Assembly (NCBI GenBank): GCA_963728445.1
Contig: CAVSJO010000006.1
Coordinates: 62,001-126,000, forward strand
Reading direction: 5' to 3'
Source of the DNA: CAVSJO01 sp963728445
Lineage (GTDB): Bacteria; Gemmatimonadota; Gemmatimonadetes; Longimicrobiales; RSA9
Length of the DNA: 64,000 nucleotides
The position numbers were made by a program, and so were the translations under genes. The notes under the pieces are model-generated. The model did no database searches. It saw only the letters and a program-made list of their open reading frames with translations, and was not told where the DNA came from. This document shows positions 18,119 to 25,679 of the stretch, piece by piece. The stretch's first letter is position 1; the number at the start of each line of letters is the position of its first letter.

Positions 18119-21100
18119 CGGGTCGGACCGTCGGCGGGCCGACGCTGTTCGACGCAGCGCGGCCGCCGGCCCTTCGTTCGTGCGTGGGCGAGCTCCTGAC
18201 CCGCTCGGAGCTCGCCGATTTCGCCATCGGACGCATCCGCCTGGAGGCGGTGGACCTGCGGACCGCCGAGCTCGCGGGCGTCCGGCGGCTGCGCGTGCTC
18301 GTCGGCGTCCTGGACGCCGGCACGCTGCTCGACGCCGTCGCCGCGGCGCGGCTCGACCCGCGCGTGAGGGCCAATCTGCTCGTGCTGCGCGACTTCGCGG
18401 GCGAAGGGCGCCTCGAGCTGCGCAGCGCCGGGGCCCACCGCTGGCTGCCGGACTTCTCCGTGTACGCCTCCGACGCCGGCGTGTCGGCGGGGCTCGTCGG
18501 CGCGCACTACTTCTCGACGGCGCCCGCCGCGGGTGCGGCGCTGACGTGCCGGGTCTCGGACCCGCGGGCGTGCCGCGCACTCAGCGAGCGCTTCGACGCC
18601 CTGTGGCTCGACGGATACGACGTGCTGGATGTGGCGCTGGAAGCGCTCGGGGACGTCGATACGGCGGGACCACCGACCCCCGCGTCGACGCGGGGGCTGG
18701 TGCGGGAGCGGGCGCCGGCCGTCGGACCGCCGGAGGCCGCGACACCCCGCCACGCGAGCGCGGCGACACCCGGCCACGCGAACGCCGCGACACCCCGTCC
18801 CCGCACCGCGCCCCCGCGCGAGGTAGCCCTGCGGCTGCTCCGGCTGCGCTACGGCGCGCCACGCGCCGCGGGTGCGCCGGCGGCCGACGGGACCGGACTC
18901 GCGGACTTCCAGGCGGACGCGCTGCGGCGCGTGGAGGCCGCCCTCGACCGGCACGGCGGCGCGGTCCTCGCCGACGCCGTCGGGCTGGGCAAGACGTTCG
19001 TCGCGCTCGCGGCGATCGAGCGGCGGCTCGCCGCCGGCGCCGGATCCCTCGTCGTCGTTCCGGCCGCGACGCGCAGGCAGTGGCGGCACCACCTCCGACG
19101 ACTCGAGCACGCGTCCGACCTCCCCGTGCGGCCAGCCGCCGGTCCCGCCGTCCGGCTGATCTCCCACTCCTGGCTCGCGCGGAACGGCGCTCCGTCCGGG
19201 GAGTTCGGCCTCGTCGTCGTGGACGAGGCGCACGCGTTCCGGAACCCGGACACGCGCCGCTACGCCGCGCTGGCCGAGCTCGGGCGCCGGGCCCCCACGC
19301 TCCTCCTGACGGCGACGCCCGTAAACAACTCGATCCTCGACCTGTACTGGCTGCTCCGGCTCTTCGCGGGGGACCGCGATTTCGAGGACGCGGGCGTCGC
19401 CGACCTCCGCGCCACGTTCGAGGAGGCGCATCGCGCGGGGGCGACGGCGCCGACGCCGCCCCTCGCGGCGGCGATCCGCACCTGCGTCGTGCGCCGGAGC
19501 CGAAGGGAGGCACGACGCTCCGCGGGAGCGTCGACGCTGCCCGATGGGACGGCCCTCCGCTTTCCCCGGCGCGCTCCGCCGCACGCGGTCGAGTACCGGC
19601 TCACGGACACGCTGCCCGACATCCACCGCTGCCTCGGTGAGGAGCTGCCCGGCCTGGAGGGCGCCGCCCTCGGCCTCGTGTCCGGATCCATAACGGGGGG
19701 TCGCGAGCTCCTTCAGTCCACGCTGCTCAAGCGCCTCGAGTCGAGCGTGCCCGCCTTCGCGGCGTCGCTGCGCCGACAGATCCGTTCCCACGACACGTGC
19801 ATCCGCGCCGCGGCCGACGGACGACGGCCCCGCCCTCGGTCCCCGGCCGCCCCGGCGGAGCGGGACCCGCTCCAGCTCCTGCTGGAACCCCTGGTCTTCG
19901 AGCCCCTGCCGCCGGATCTCGATCGTCCCGCGCTCCTGGCCGCCCTGCGGCGCGACCGCGGTCGCCTGAAGCGGCTGCTCCGCGCGGCAGCACCCGCTCT
20001 GGACCCGCGGCGCGACCCGAAGCTCGCCGCGCTACTCCGGCTCCTCCAGGAGCTGCGCGGACCGACCATCATCTTCACCGAGTTCCGGGATACGGCAGCA
20101 TGGCTGTGGGACGCCCTGAAGGGACGAGGGGGCGTCGCAGTCATCGACGGCGCCGGGGCACGGATCTCCAGCGGCCCGTGCGGTCGCGCGGAGGTGATCG
20201 AGCGCTTCGCTCCGCGGGCGAACGGCCGCCCCGAGCCGCACCCCCGGGACAGGATCGGCCTGCTCATCGCGACGGACGTACTGTCGGAAGGGCTGAACCT
20301 GCAGGACGCGGCGGACGTGATCAGCTACGACCTCCCGTGGAATCCGGTGAGGCTGGTTCAGCGGGTCGGGCGCGTCGACCGCCTCGGCTCCCTGCACAGG
20401 GAAGTGCGCGGCCACTACTTCGTGCCGGAAGCGGAGCTCGAGGCGATGCTCGGCCTGAGCGAGCGCATCCGCGGCAAGCTCCGCGCGGCGCAGCTCGTCG
20501 GGCCGGCCGACGGAGCCGTACTGGCCGAGGATCCGCCGGAGCGGGCGAGCGCCTCGGCCGCCATCCGCCGCGGCGATCCGGCGTTGCTGGAGAGGATCGA
20601 GCGTGCCGACGACGCCCGCTGGAGCGACGTCGCCGGAGCGGCCCTCCACGCATCCGCGGATCTCGGACCGTCAGACGCGGAGCCGGCGGCGCTCGGAACG
20701 CCCGCTGCGGCGACCGACGTCGGCGGCGGGGACGAACCCGTCCGGGCGATAGCGCGTGTGAACGCGGCGCCGGGGCTCGCGATTCCGGCCCTCGTGACCG
20801 GGTGGCGCCGAGGCTCGCGTTCGGCGCTCGTGCTGACCGATCCCGACGGCCGCTGCCGGCGCGCCGATGAACGGGTCGAGCGCCAGCTCGTCGGCCTCGT
20901 GGGGGGAGGGACGGATGGGACGGGAGGGACGGGAGGGGCGGGAGCGGCCGAATCGGCTGACCACGATGGCGGCTTGGAGCAGTTCCTCGTGGACGCGGCG
21001 TCCCGCTGGCTACGGGCGCGCGCCGCCGCGGCGGCTCCGACCGCCCCCGCCGTGCGACGGGCCAGCCGCGCGCTGCTCCGGGCCCTCGCGGCGGCGCCCG

Positions 21101-21357
21101 CGCCCGACCCGGCCATCTGCCGGCGGGTCGACGCGGCCCTGGACCGCCTCCGCCAGGGCGCACCCTCGGCCACGCACCACGGCCTCGCCCGGGCGCTCCG
21201 CGACGCCGGGGCCGACCCTGACGTCGCTGACCTCATCGGCCGGATCGAAGACGCCATCGGCTCGGTTCCCGACCGCGGGGGCGACTCCGATTGGGTCCTC
21301 GTCGCCGCCCTCGCGCTGCGCCCGCGCGGTGTTGACCACCGAGCCGATTTTGGCTAA
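18115..21357 (+). CDS. SNF2-family helicase with degenerate phospholipase-D-like N-terminus
   Basis: 1080 residues from a GTG (18115) preceded by GGGAGAGG. Residues about 20-175 follow the PLD-like layout found before SNF2 domains, but the HxK active-site motif is replaced by GAHRWLPDF and the following GSSN by GAHYF, so it is probably inactive. The helicase core has Walker A GLGKT near 289, DEAH near 369, TATPVNNS near 399 and motif VI VQRVGRVDRLGS near 750. A G-rich tract at 20899-20950 encodes a Gly/Thr linker. Coupled to the methyltransferase, it may be the DNA translocase of a restriction-like complex. No nuclease domain is evident. Confidence 0.88.
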   Translation: MTGRTVGGPTLFDAARPPALRSCVGELLTRSELADFAIGRIRLEAVDLRTAELAGVRRLRVLVGVLDAGTLLDAVAAARLDPRVRANLLVLRDFAGEGRLELRSAGAHRWLPDFSVYASDAGVSAGLVGAHYFSTAPAAGAALTCRVSDPRACRALSERFDALWLDGYDVLDVALEALGDVDTAGPPTPASTRGLVRERAPAVGPPEAATPRHASAATPGHANAATPRPRTAPPREVALRLLRLRYGAPRAAGAPAADGTGLADFQADALRRVEAALDRHGGAVLADAVGLGKTFVALAAIERRLAAGAGSLVVVPAATRRQWRHHLRRLEHASDLPVRPAAGPAVRLISHSWLARNGAPSGEFGLVVVDEAHAFRNPDTRRYAALAELGRRAPTLLLTATPVNNSILDLYWLLRLFAGDRDFEDAGVADLRATFEEAHRAGATAPTPPLAAAIRTCVVRRSRREARRSAGASTLPDGTALRFPRRAPPHAVEYRLTDTLPDIHRCLGEELPGLEGAALGLVSGSITGGRELLQSTLLKRLESSVPAFAASLRRQIRSHDTCIRAAADGRRPRPRSPAAPAERDPLQLLLEPLVFEPLPPDLDRPALLAALRRDRGRLKRLLRAAAPALDPRRDPKLAALLRLLQELRGPTIIFTEFRDTAAWLWDALKGRGGVAVIDGAGARISSGPCGRAEVIERFAPRANGRPEPHPRDRIGLLIATDVLSEGLNLQDAADVISYDLPWNPVRLVQRVGRVDRLGSLHREVRGHYFVPEAELEAMLGLSERIRGKLRAAQLVGPADGAVLAEDPPERASASAAIRRGDPALLERIERADDARWSDVAGAALHASADLGPSDAEPAALGTPAAATDVGGGDEPVRAIARVNAAPGLAIPALVTGWRRGSRSALVLTDPDGRCRRADERVERQLVGLVGGGTDGTGGTGGAGAAESADHDGGLEQFLVDAASRWLRARAAAAAPTAPAVRRASRALLRALAAAPAPDPAICRRVDAALDRLRQGAPSATHHGLARALRDAGADPDVADLIGRIEDAIGSVPDRGGDSDWVLVAALALRPRGVDHRADFG

Positions 21358-21377
21358 CGTTTTTCCTCTGTACCCAT

Positions 21378-21450
21378 TCCGGCGTAGCTCAGTTGGTAGA
21401 GCGGACGGCTGTTAACCGTCATGTCGCAGGTTCGAGTCCTGCCGCCGGAG
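21378..21450 (+). tRNA. tRNA-Asn (anticodon GTT)
   Basis: All four arms fold: acceptor TCCGGCG/CGCCGGA, D stem GCTC/GAGC, anticodon stem GACGG/CCGTC around loop CTGTTAA (anticodon GTT), and T stem GCAGG/CCTGC around TTCGAGT. The discriminator is G and CCA is not encoded. It lies 20 bp after the helicase stop in the same direction. tRNA genes are frequent integration targets, but no duplicated 3' end is seen in this window. Confidence 0.97.
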
Positions 21451-21453
21451 TTG

Positions 21454-21501
21454 AACGGCCCCGGGAACGTGGCGTCCTGCCTCGCTTTCCCCGGGGCCGT
21501 T
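21454..21501 (+). terminator. hairpin terminator downstream of tRNA-Asn
   Basis: AACGGCCCCGGG (21454-21465) pairs perfectly over 12 bases with CCCGGGGCCGTT (21490-21501) around a 24-base loop, starting three bases after the tRNA. The following sequence GCAGTTT has only a short T run, so termination may be weak or may mainly protect the 3' end for processing. Confidence 0.6.
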
Positions 21502-21538
21502 GCAGTTTCGCCGCGAGTCTGCCGAATCGCATCGGCGC

Positions 21539-22175
21539 CTAGCTGTGGCTCAGGGAGTACACGTACGCTGCCGCGGCGCACACGTCCGCAGCCGAGATGC
21601 TGCTGCCACCCTTCGGCGGCATGGGCGCTGGATGCTGCTTCGGGCTCGGCACACCCGTGGCCACGAGGTGGTCGATGGCAGTGTAGGAGCCATCGATGTT
21701 GATCCAGCTCTTGTCAGTCAGGTCGGGGGCCAGCGGCGTCCCCTTGGCGTTCGCGCCGTGACAGGTGTAGCAGTTCCCACCGCCGGAGAAGATCGTTCGT
21801 CCCTTCGAAACCAGCGCGTCATCGATTTTCGGGCAGTCGCCCGCCACCGCCGCCGTGGCCGCCTGCGGTCGGGGCGCGGCTTCCGGCGATGCCTGGCCGC
21901 CCATCATCCGCCCGCCCATCGCGCCCATCGCGCCCATCTGCCCGCCCATCTGTCCAGCCCATCTGTCCGCCCATCGGGCCGCCGGCCTGGCCGCCGGCCG
22001 GGTTGCCATAGGGCGGCGCCTGCACGCCGGGACCGTTCTGGACCCCCGTCTCCGGCACGACGCCCTGCTGCCCCGCCGCCGGTGTCCCGTCCGTGGTCCC
22101 GGGGGTGGCCGCACCGCCGCAGGCCGCCATCCACGCCGCCGCTATCACGATGCCTGCCACTGTCTTGCCTCTCAT
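21539..22175 (-). CDS. c-type cytochrome lipoprotein, interrupted by a one-base frameshift
   Basis: ATG at 22175 has an excellent GGGGAGGAGAC site and begins a lipoprotein signal (IAAAWMAAC). A Pro/Gly/Met-rich linker follows. The C-terminal haem domain (haem motif CYTCH, axial Met probably in APMPPKGG) is in the next frame and ends at 21539. The two frames join in a 12-base repeat (unit ATGGGCGGACAG) where one copy carries an extra base at plus-strand position 21956. Removing it gives a continuous 211-residue single-haem periplasmic cytochrome. As read, the signal-bearing product stops at 21819 without haem. This may be a true mutation, slippage in a repeat or a sequencing indel. It is divergent from the RIC operon. 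Confidence 0.75.
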
Positions 22176-22464
22176 GTCTCCTCCCCGTCAGATCGCTGCA
22201 CGGCGCAACAACTGCGCGTTCAGCGGCACGATCACCTCCAGATTGCCCGCGCGCTCCCGTGTCGGGTAGAGAAGCGCAGGGCGTACGGCGCATGTGCCGG
22301 CTCACGAACCAGGATAACGTGAGCAATAGCGATGCATTGCATGTGCCCAACGGGCCGAGGAGGCTGTTGACGCGGGTTCACGGACCGCGTCCCCCGTGGA
22401 GAGGCTCTGATCGCCGGAGCGGGCTGAAGCGCTCCAGCCGCGCGCCACCTTCGACCCGCCGCAG

Positions 22465-22488
22465 TTGTCATGGTATTTGCCTTGACAA
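22465..22488. promoter_or_regulatory. dyad TTGTCA-N12-TGACAA overlapping the -35 of the RIC operon
   Basis: TTGTCA (22465-22470) and TGACAA (22483-22488) are inverted repeats with centres 18 bp apart. The right arm overlaps the -35 hexamer, a usual position for a repressor operator or proximal activator site. It does not match the TTGAT-N4-ATCAA of FNR/DNR regulators. The SufR-like regulator encoded by the second gene of the operon is a candidate ligand. Confidence 0.4.
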
Positions 22489-22510
22489 TTCTCCCGCAGA
22501 GTGCGATCAT
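22482..22510 (+). promoter_or_regulatory. sigma70-type promoter of the RIC/DUF2249 operon
   Basis: A perfect TTGACA (22482-22487) is followed after 17 bases by GATCAT (22505-22510), four of six matches to TATAAT. The implied start near 22517 leaves a leader of about 53 bases before the RIC ATG at 22570. Confidence 0.6.
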
Positions 22511-22569
22511 GCGTCGAGCGGCGCACACGACCTCAGCCGCGACGAACCGAGAGAGAGGGCAGGGAGCAC

Positions 22570-23322
22570 ATGGCAGGGATGACGACCGCGGAGCTCGAGC
22601 GCCGCACGGTGGGCGACGTCGTGGCGGAGGACTACCGGCGCGCGTCGGTGTTCCAGCGCTTCGGCATCGATTTCTGCTGCGGCGGGGGCCGCACGGTGGG
22701 CGCGGCGTGCGGAGCGAAGGGTGTGAGTACGGAGGAGCTGGCCGGGGCGCTCTCCGCCGTGGACCGGTCCGGAGCCGAGGAGTCGGACGAGCGCGGGTGG
22801 GATCTGGACGTGCTGGCGAAGCACATCGTCGCCGTGCATCACGGCTACGTGCGGGAGTCGCTGCCGGCGCTGCTCCAGTTCTCGGAGAAGGTGGCGCGGG
22901 TCCACGGCGGCCGACACGCGGAGCTGGAGGAGATCCGGTCGCTGGTCGCGGAGCTCGCCCGCGAGCTGAGCGATCACCTCGAGGAAGAGGAGCGGGAGCT
23001 GTTCCCGCGAGTCGAGCGGATGATTGCCGCGCGGTCCACGAACGGAGCGACGGACGACGCGGCCGGGGACGGCTTCGATGCGGGCGCGGAGCTCGTCGCG
23101 CTGGAGGACGACCACGAGCACGCGGGCGCCGTCATGCAGCGGATCCGTGAGCTGAGCGGAGACTTCGCGCCGCCGGCGGACGCGTGCACGACGTACCGGG
23201 CGCTGTACGCGAAGCTGGAGGAGTTCGAGGCGGACCTGCACCGGCACGTGCACCTGGAGAACAACGTGCTCTTCCCGGGCGCGCGGGCACTGGCGAGCGC
23301 CGGCGCGGCGGCGGAGGCGTAG
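22570..23322 (+). CDS. RIC (ScdA/YtfE) di-iron protein for repair of iron-sulfur centres
   Basis: 250 residues. The N-terminal ScdA_N/DUF542 domain (VGDVVAEDYRRASVFQRFGI then DFCCGGG) is followed by a hemerythrin-like four-helix bundle with His/Glu ligands in HHGYVRE, GRHAELEEI, DHLEEEERELFPR, DDHEHAG and HRHVHLENNVLFPG. RIC proteins restore Fe-S clusters damaged by nitric oxide or oxidants. The ATG at 22570 is used because GGGAG precedes it by four to five bases and the family domain begins there. It is the first gene of an eight-gene operon. Confidence 0.94.
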   Translation: MAGMTTAELERRTVGDVVAEDYRRASVFQRFGIDFCCGGGRTVGAACGAKGVSTEELAGALSAVDRSGAEESDERGWDLDVLAKHIVAVHHGYVRESLPALLQFSEKVARVHGGRHAELEEIRSLVAELARELSDHLEEEERELFPRVERMIAARSTNGATDDAAGDGFDAGAELVALEDDHEHAGAVMQRIRELSGDFAPPADACTTYRALYAKLEEFEADLHRHVHLENNVLFPGARALASAGAAAEA

Positions 23323-23326
23323 GCCC

Positions 23327-23986
23327 GTGGCGGGACGCCGGCGCGGGGAAGGCCTCCAGGCGCCCGGTCTGGGCGACAGCCGCCGCGCCATCCTGACGGT
23401 GCTGAAGCGGCTGGGCAGCGCCACCATCCCGGTGCTGGCCGCGAAGGTCCGGCTGAACGTCGAGACCGTTCGCGAGCACGTGAAGACCCTCGGCTCGCAG
23501 GGGCTGGTGGTGCGCGAGGGCACGCGCAGCAGCGGACCTGGGCGTCCCGAGGTCGTCTACGCCCTCACGCCGGAGGCGGAGAAGCTCTTTCCCCGACGGG
23601 AGGGCGAGCTGCTGCGGGGCCTGGCGTCGCACCTGAAGGCGTCGGGTCGCGAGGACCTGCTGCGCGACTTCTTCGACCGGCTCATCGAGGAGCGCCGTAC
23701 CGAAGCGCTGGCTCGGGTGGCGGACCTGGAGGGGCGCGAGCGCCTGGAGGAGGCGGCGAAGATCCTGTCGGAGCAGGGCTTCATGGCGATGGTCGAGGAG
23801 CACGGCGGCCGCCCGCGCCTGCGGCTGTGCCACTGCCCCTTCCGGGAGCTGATCGAGGAGACGAAGATCCCCTGCAGGGCGGAGATCGGCTTCGTCCGCG
23901 AGCTGGTGGGCGAAGGGCTCACGCGCGTGAGCTACATCCCGACGGGCGACGCCGCGTGCTCGTACGAGGCGGAGGGCGGATGCTGA
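23327..23986 (+). CDS. SufR-like winged-helix transcriptional regulator
   Basis: 219 residues from a GTG (no ATG nearby), 4 bp after the RIC stop. An N-terminal winged helix (ILTVLKRLGSATIPVLAAKV and the wing around GPGRPEVVYALT) precedes a C-terminal sensor region with CHCPFRELIEETKIPC (second Cys to third Cys spacing of 12) and later GDAACSY. SufR-family repressors bind a [4Fe-4S] cluster through similar cysteines and report Fe-S status. One canonical cysteine of the four appears absent, while an extra CHC and a C-terminal Cys are present. It probably autoregulates this operon. The stop overlaps the next ATG by seven bases. Confidence 0.85.
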   Translation: MAGRRRGEGLQAPGLGDSRRAILTVLKRLGSATIPVLAAKVRLNVETVREHVKTLGSQGLVVREGTRSSGPGRPEVVYALTPEAEKLFPRREGELLRGLASHLKASGREDLLRDFFDRLIEERRTEALARVADLEGRERLEEAAKILSEQGFMAMVEEHGGRPRLRLCHCPFRELIEETKIPCRAEIGFVRELVGEGLTRVSYIPTGDAACSYEAEGGC

Positions 23987-25305
23987 CGAAGGCCGACGCG
24001 CGATCGGCAGGCGACGTCGCCCAAGCCGTGCCGCGGGGCGCGAGTCCGGCGACGGCGCCGGGCCTGGCAGCGACGAACGCTCCCCCGTTCCGGCTGCCCG
24101 GTGAGCACTTCGCCGCCGCGCTGCTCTTCCTGCTGCTCGGCGCCGCCGGGCTGGTGGTCGCGGCGCCGCTGCTGGCCGGCGGCTTCTACCCGTCGCCGCG
24201 CGTCGTCGGCGTCACCCACCTCTTCACGCTCGGCTGGATCACGACGTCCATCATGGGCGCGCTGTACCAGTTCCTGCCGGTCGCGCTGGGCGAGCCGATC
24301 CGCTCGCGTCGGCTGGCGCACGCGACGTTCGGGCTCTACGTGCCCGGTCTGCTCGCGTTCGTGGCGGGTCTGATGACGGGCCACAAGGACGTCATGCTGC
24401 TCGGCGCGGCCGCTTTCGGCACGGCGATCGTGATGTTCGCGGCGAACCTTGGCCGAACTCTCGCCCGCGCCAGGCGCAGGGACGTGACGTGGTGGGCGCT
24501 GGCCTGCGCGGACGCGTTCCTGCTGATGACGCTCGTCTTCGGCACGGCGCTCGCCGGCAACCTGCGCTGGGGCTACCTGGGCGGTCACCGCCTCACGGCC
24601 CTGGGCGTCCACCTGCACGTCGCGCTGGCGGGGTGGGTGCTGCTGGTGATCATCGGCGTGGCCCACCGGTTGCTGCCCATGTTCCTGCTGAGCCACGGCG
24701 CCGGTGACCGGTTCGCGCGCGCGGCCGTGGTCCTCGTCGCCTCGGGCGCAGGGAGCCTCGCGGTGCTGCACCACGCCGCCGCGCCGTTCAGCCGCTGGCT
24801 CCCGGCGGCGCTCATCGGCGCCGGACTCGTGTGCTTCCTGATCCAGGCGCGCCGCTTCTACGCGCACCGCCACCGCCCCGCCCTGGACCCCGGCATGCGC
24901 CTGGCGGCCGCCGCGCTCGGCTTCCTGGCCGTCGCCCTCGCGCTCGCCGCACCGGTCCTCGGCGGCGTCGCCGCCCCGCGCGTCGCGACGGCCTACGTGG
25001 CGACGCTGGTGCTCGGCATCAGCCTCTTCGTCGCCGCGCACTACTACAAGATCGTGCCCTTCCTCGTGTGGTATCACCGCTTCGGTCCGCTCGCGGGCAG
25101 GCGGCCGGTGCCGCGCGTCGCCGAGCTCTACTCGGCGCGCCTGGCCACCGCCGCAGCCGCTCTGCTCCTGGCAGGCGCTGCCGGTTTCGTCGCGGCCGTG
25201 GGCGCGGGTGCGCCCCGGGCCGCACGGCTCGCCGCGCTCGCGTTCGCAAGCGGGGTGGCGGTCGAGGCGTATCAGATGCTCCAGCTATCCAGGACGAGAC
25301 CATGA
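23980..25305 (+). CDS. 12-helix haem-copper-oxidase-like (NnrS/NorB-like) membrane protein
   Basis: 441 residues with 12 predicted membrane helices. Histidines fall where haem and copper ligands occur in haem-copper oxidases: VTHLFTLGW in helix 2, GVHLHVALAGW in helix 6, LHHAA in helix 7 and AAHYYKIVPF in helix 10. NnrS, another 12-helix haem/copper protein of nitric oxide metabolism, is an alternative relative. It lacks the HPEVY motif of the ctaD product in this window. ATG at 23980 overlaps the regulator stop, and its own stop overlaps the next ATG by four bases. A role in nitric oxide or O2 chemistry is inferred from the neighbouring RIC gene. Confidence 0.75.
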   Translation: MLTKADARSAGDVAQAVPRGASPATAPGLAATNAPPFRLPGEHFAAALLFLLLGAAGLVVAAPLLAGGFYPSPRVVGVTHLFTLGWITTSIMGALYQFLPVALGEPIRSRRLAHATFGLYVPGLLAFVAGLMTGHKDVMLLGAAAFGTAIVMFAANLGRTLARARRRDVTWWALACADAFLLMTLVFGTALAGNLRWGYLGGHRLTALGVHLHVALAGWVLLVIIGVAHRLLPMFLLSHGAGDRFARAAVVLVASGAGSLAVLHHAAAPFSRWLPAALIGAGLVCFLIQARRFYAHRHRPALDPGMRLAAAALGFLAVALALAAPVLGGVAAPRVATAYVATLVLGISLFVAAHYYKIVPFLVWYHRFGPLAGRRPVPRVAELYSARLATAAAALLLAGAAGFVAAVGAGAPRAARLAALAFASGVAVEAYQMLQLSRTRP

Positions 25306-25679
25306 CGGAGGACGAGGCCATGACGGAAACCACCGATGGATACAGGGCGGCGCTCTCCAGGCTGGACGCCGATCCCGTCGCCCCGGCGGGCGACGCCGGA
25401 CTGACGGAGTCCCGTGTGCGCGACGCCCTGCGCACCGTGATCGACCCGGAGATCGGGCTCGACATCGTCACGCTCGGGCTCGTCTACGGCGTGTCCCTCC
25501 GGGACGGCGTCGTGGAGGTCACCTACAGCCTGACGACGCCCGGCTGCCCCCTCGAGCAGCACATCACGCGCGGGATCGTGGACGCGCTCTCGGCCGTGTC
25601 CGGTGTTCGGGACGTGGAGCCGAACCTGGTCTGGGAGCCTGCGTGGCACCCGGGCATGATCGAGGAGGGGGCATGGTGA
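25302..25679 (+). CDS. MIP18/DUF59 family Fe-S assembly protein
   Basis: 125 residues. The DUF59 core is clear: VIDPEIGLDIVTLGLVYGVS followed by TTPGCPLEQHI with the conserved reactive Cys. SufT, PaaD and archaeal homologues help mature Fe-S proteins. ATG at 25302 overlaps the previous stop (ATGA). A second in-frame ATG at 25320, with GGAGGACGAGG upstream, is an equally good start. It overlaps the next gene by seven bases. The neighbours make Fe-S repair the likely context. Confidence 0.92.
   Translation: MTEDEAMTETTDGYRAALSRLDADPVAPAGDAGLTESRVRDALRTVIDPEIGLDIVTLGLVYGVSLRDGVVEVTYSLTTPGCPLEQHITRGIVDALSAVSGVRDVEPNLVWEPAWHPGMIEEGAW

Larger units (their letters stand above)
22176..22569. other. 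394 bp divergent intergenic region
   Basis: Lies between the minus-strand cytochrome gene and the plus-strand RIC operon. It holds the ribosome binding site of the cytochrome gene at one edge, a good sigma70-type promoter with an overlapping dyad near 22465-22510, and the ribosome binding site of the RIC gene. An ATGCATTGCATG near-palindrome lies at about 22330. I see no open frame with credible coding character in it. Confidence 0.6.

Noticed and set aside
14846..21357. Complete DISARM or BREX system
   Set aside because: Neighbouring genes were read for drmA, drmB, drmC, pglZ and brxC features; none are present within the window.
21378..22569. Integrated element at tRNA-Asn
   Set aside because: No integrase and no second copy of the tRNA 3' end was noticed. 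The downstream genes look chromosomal.
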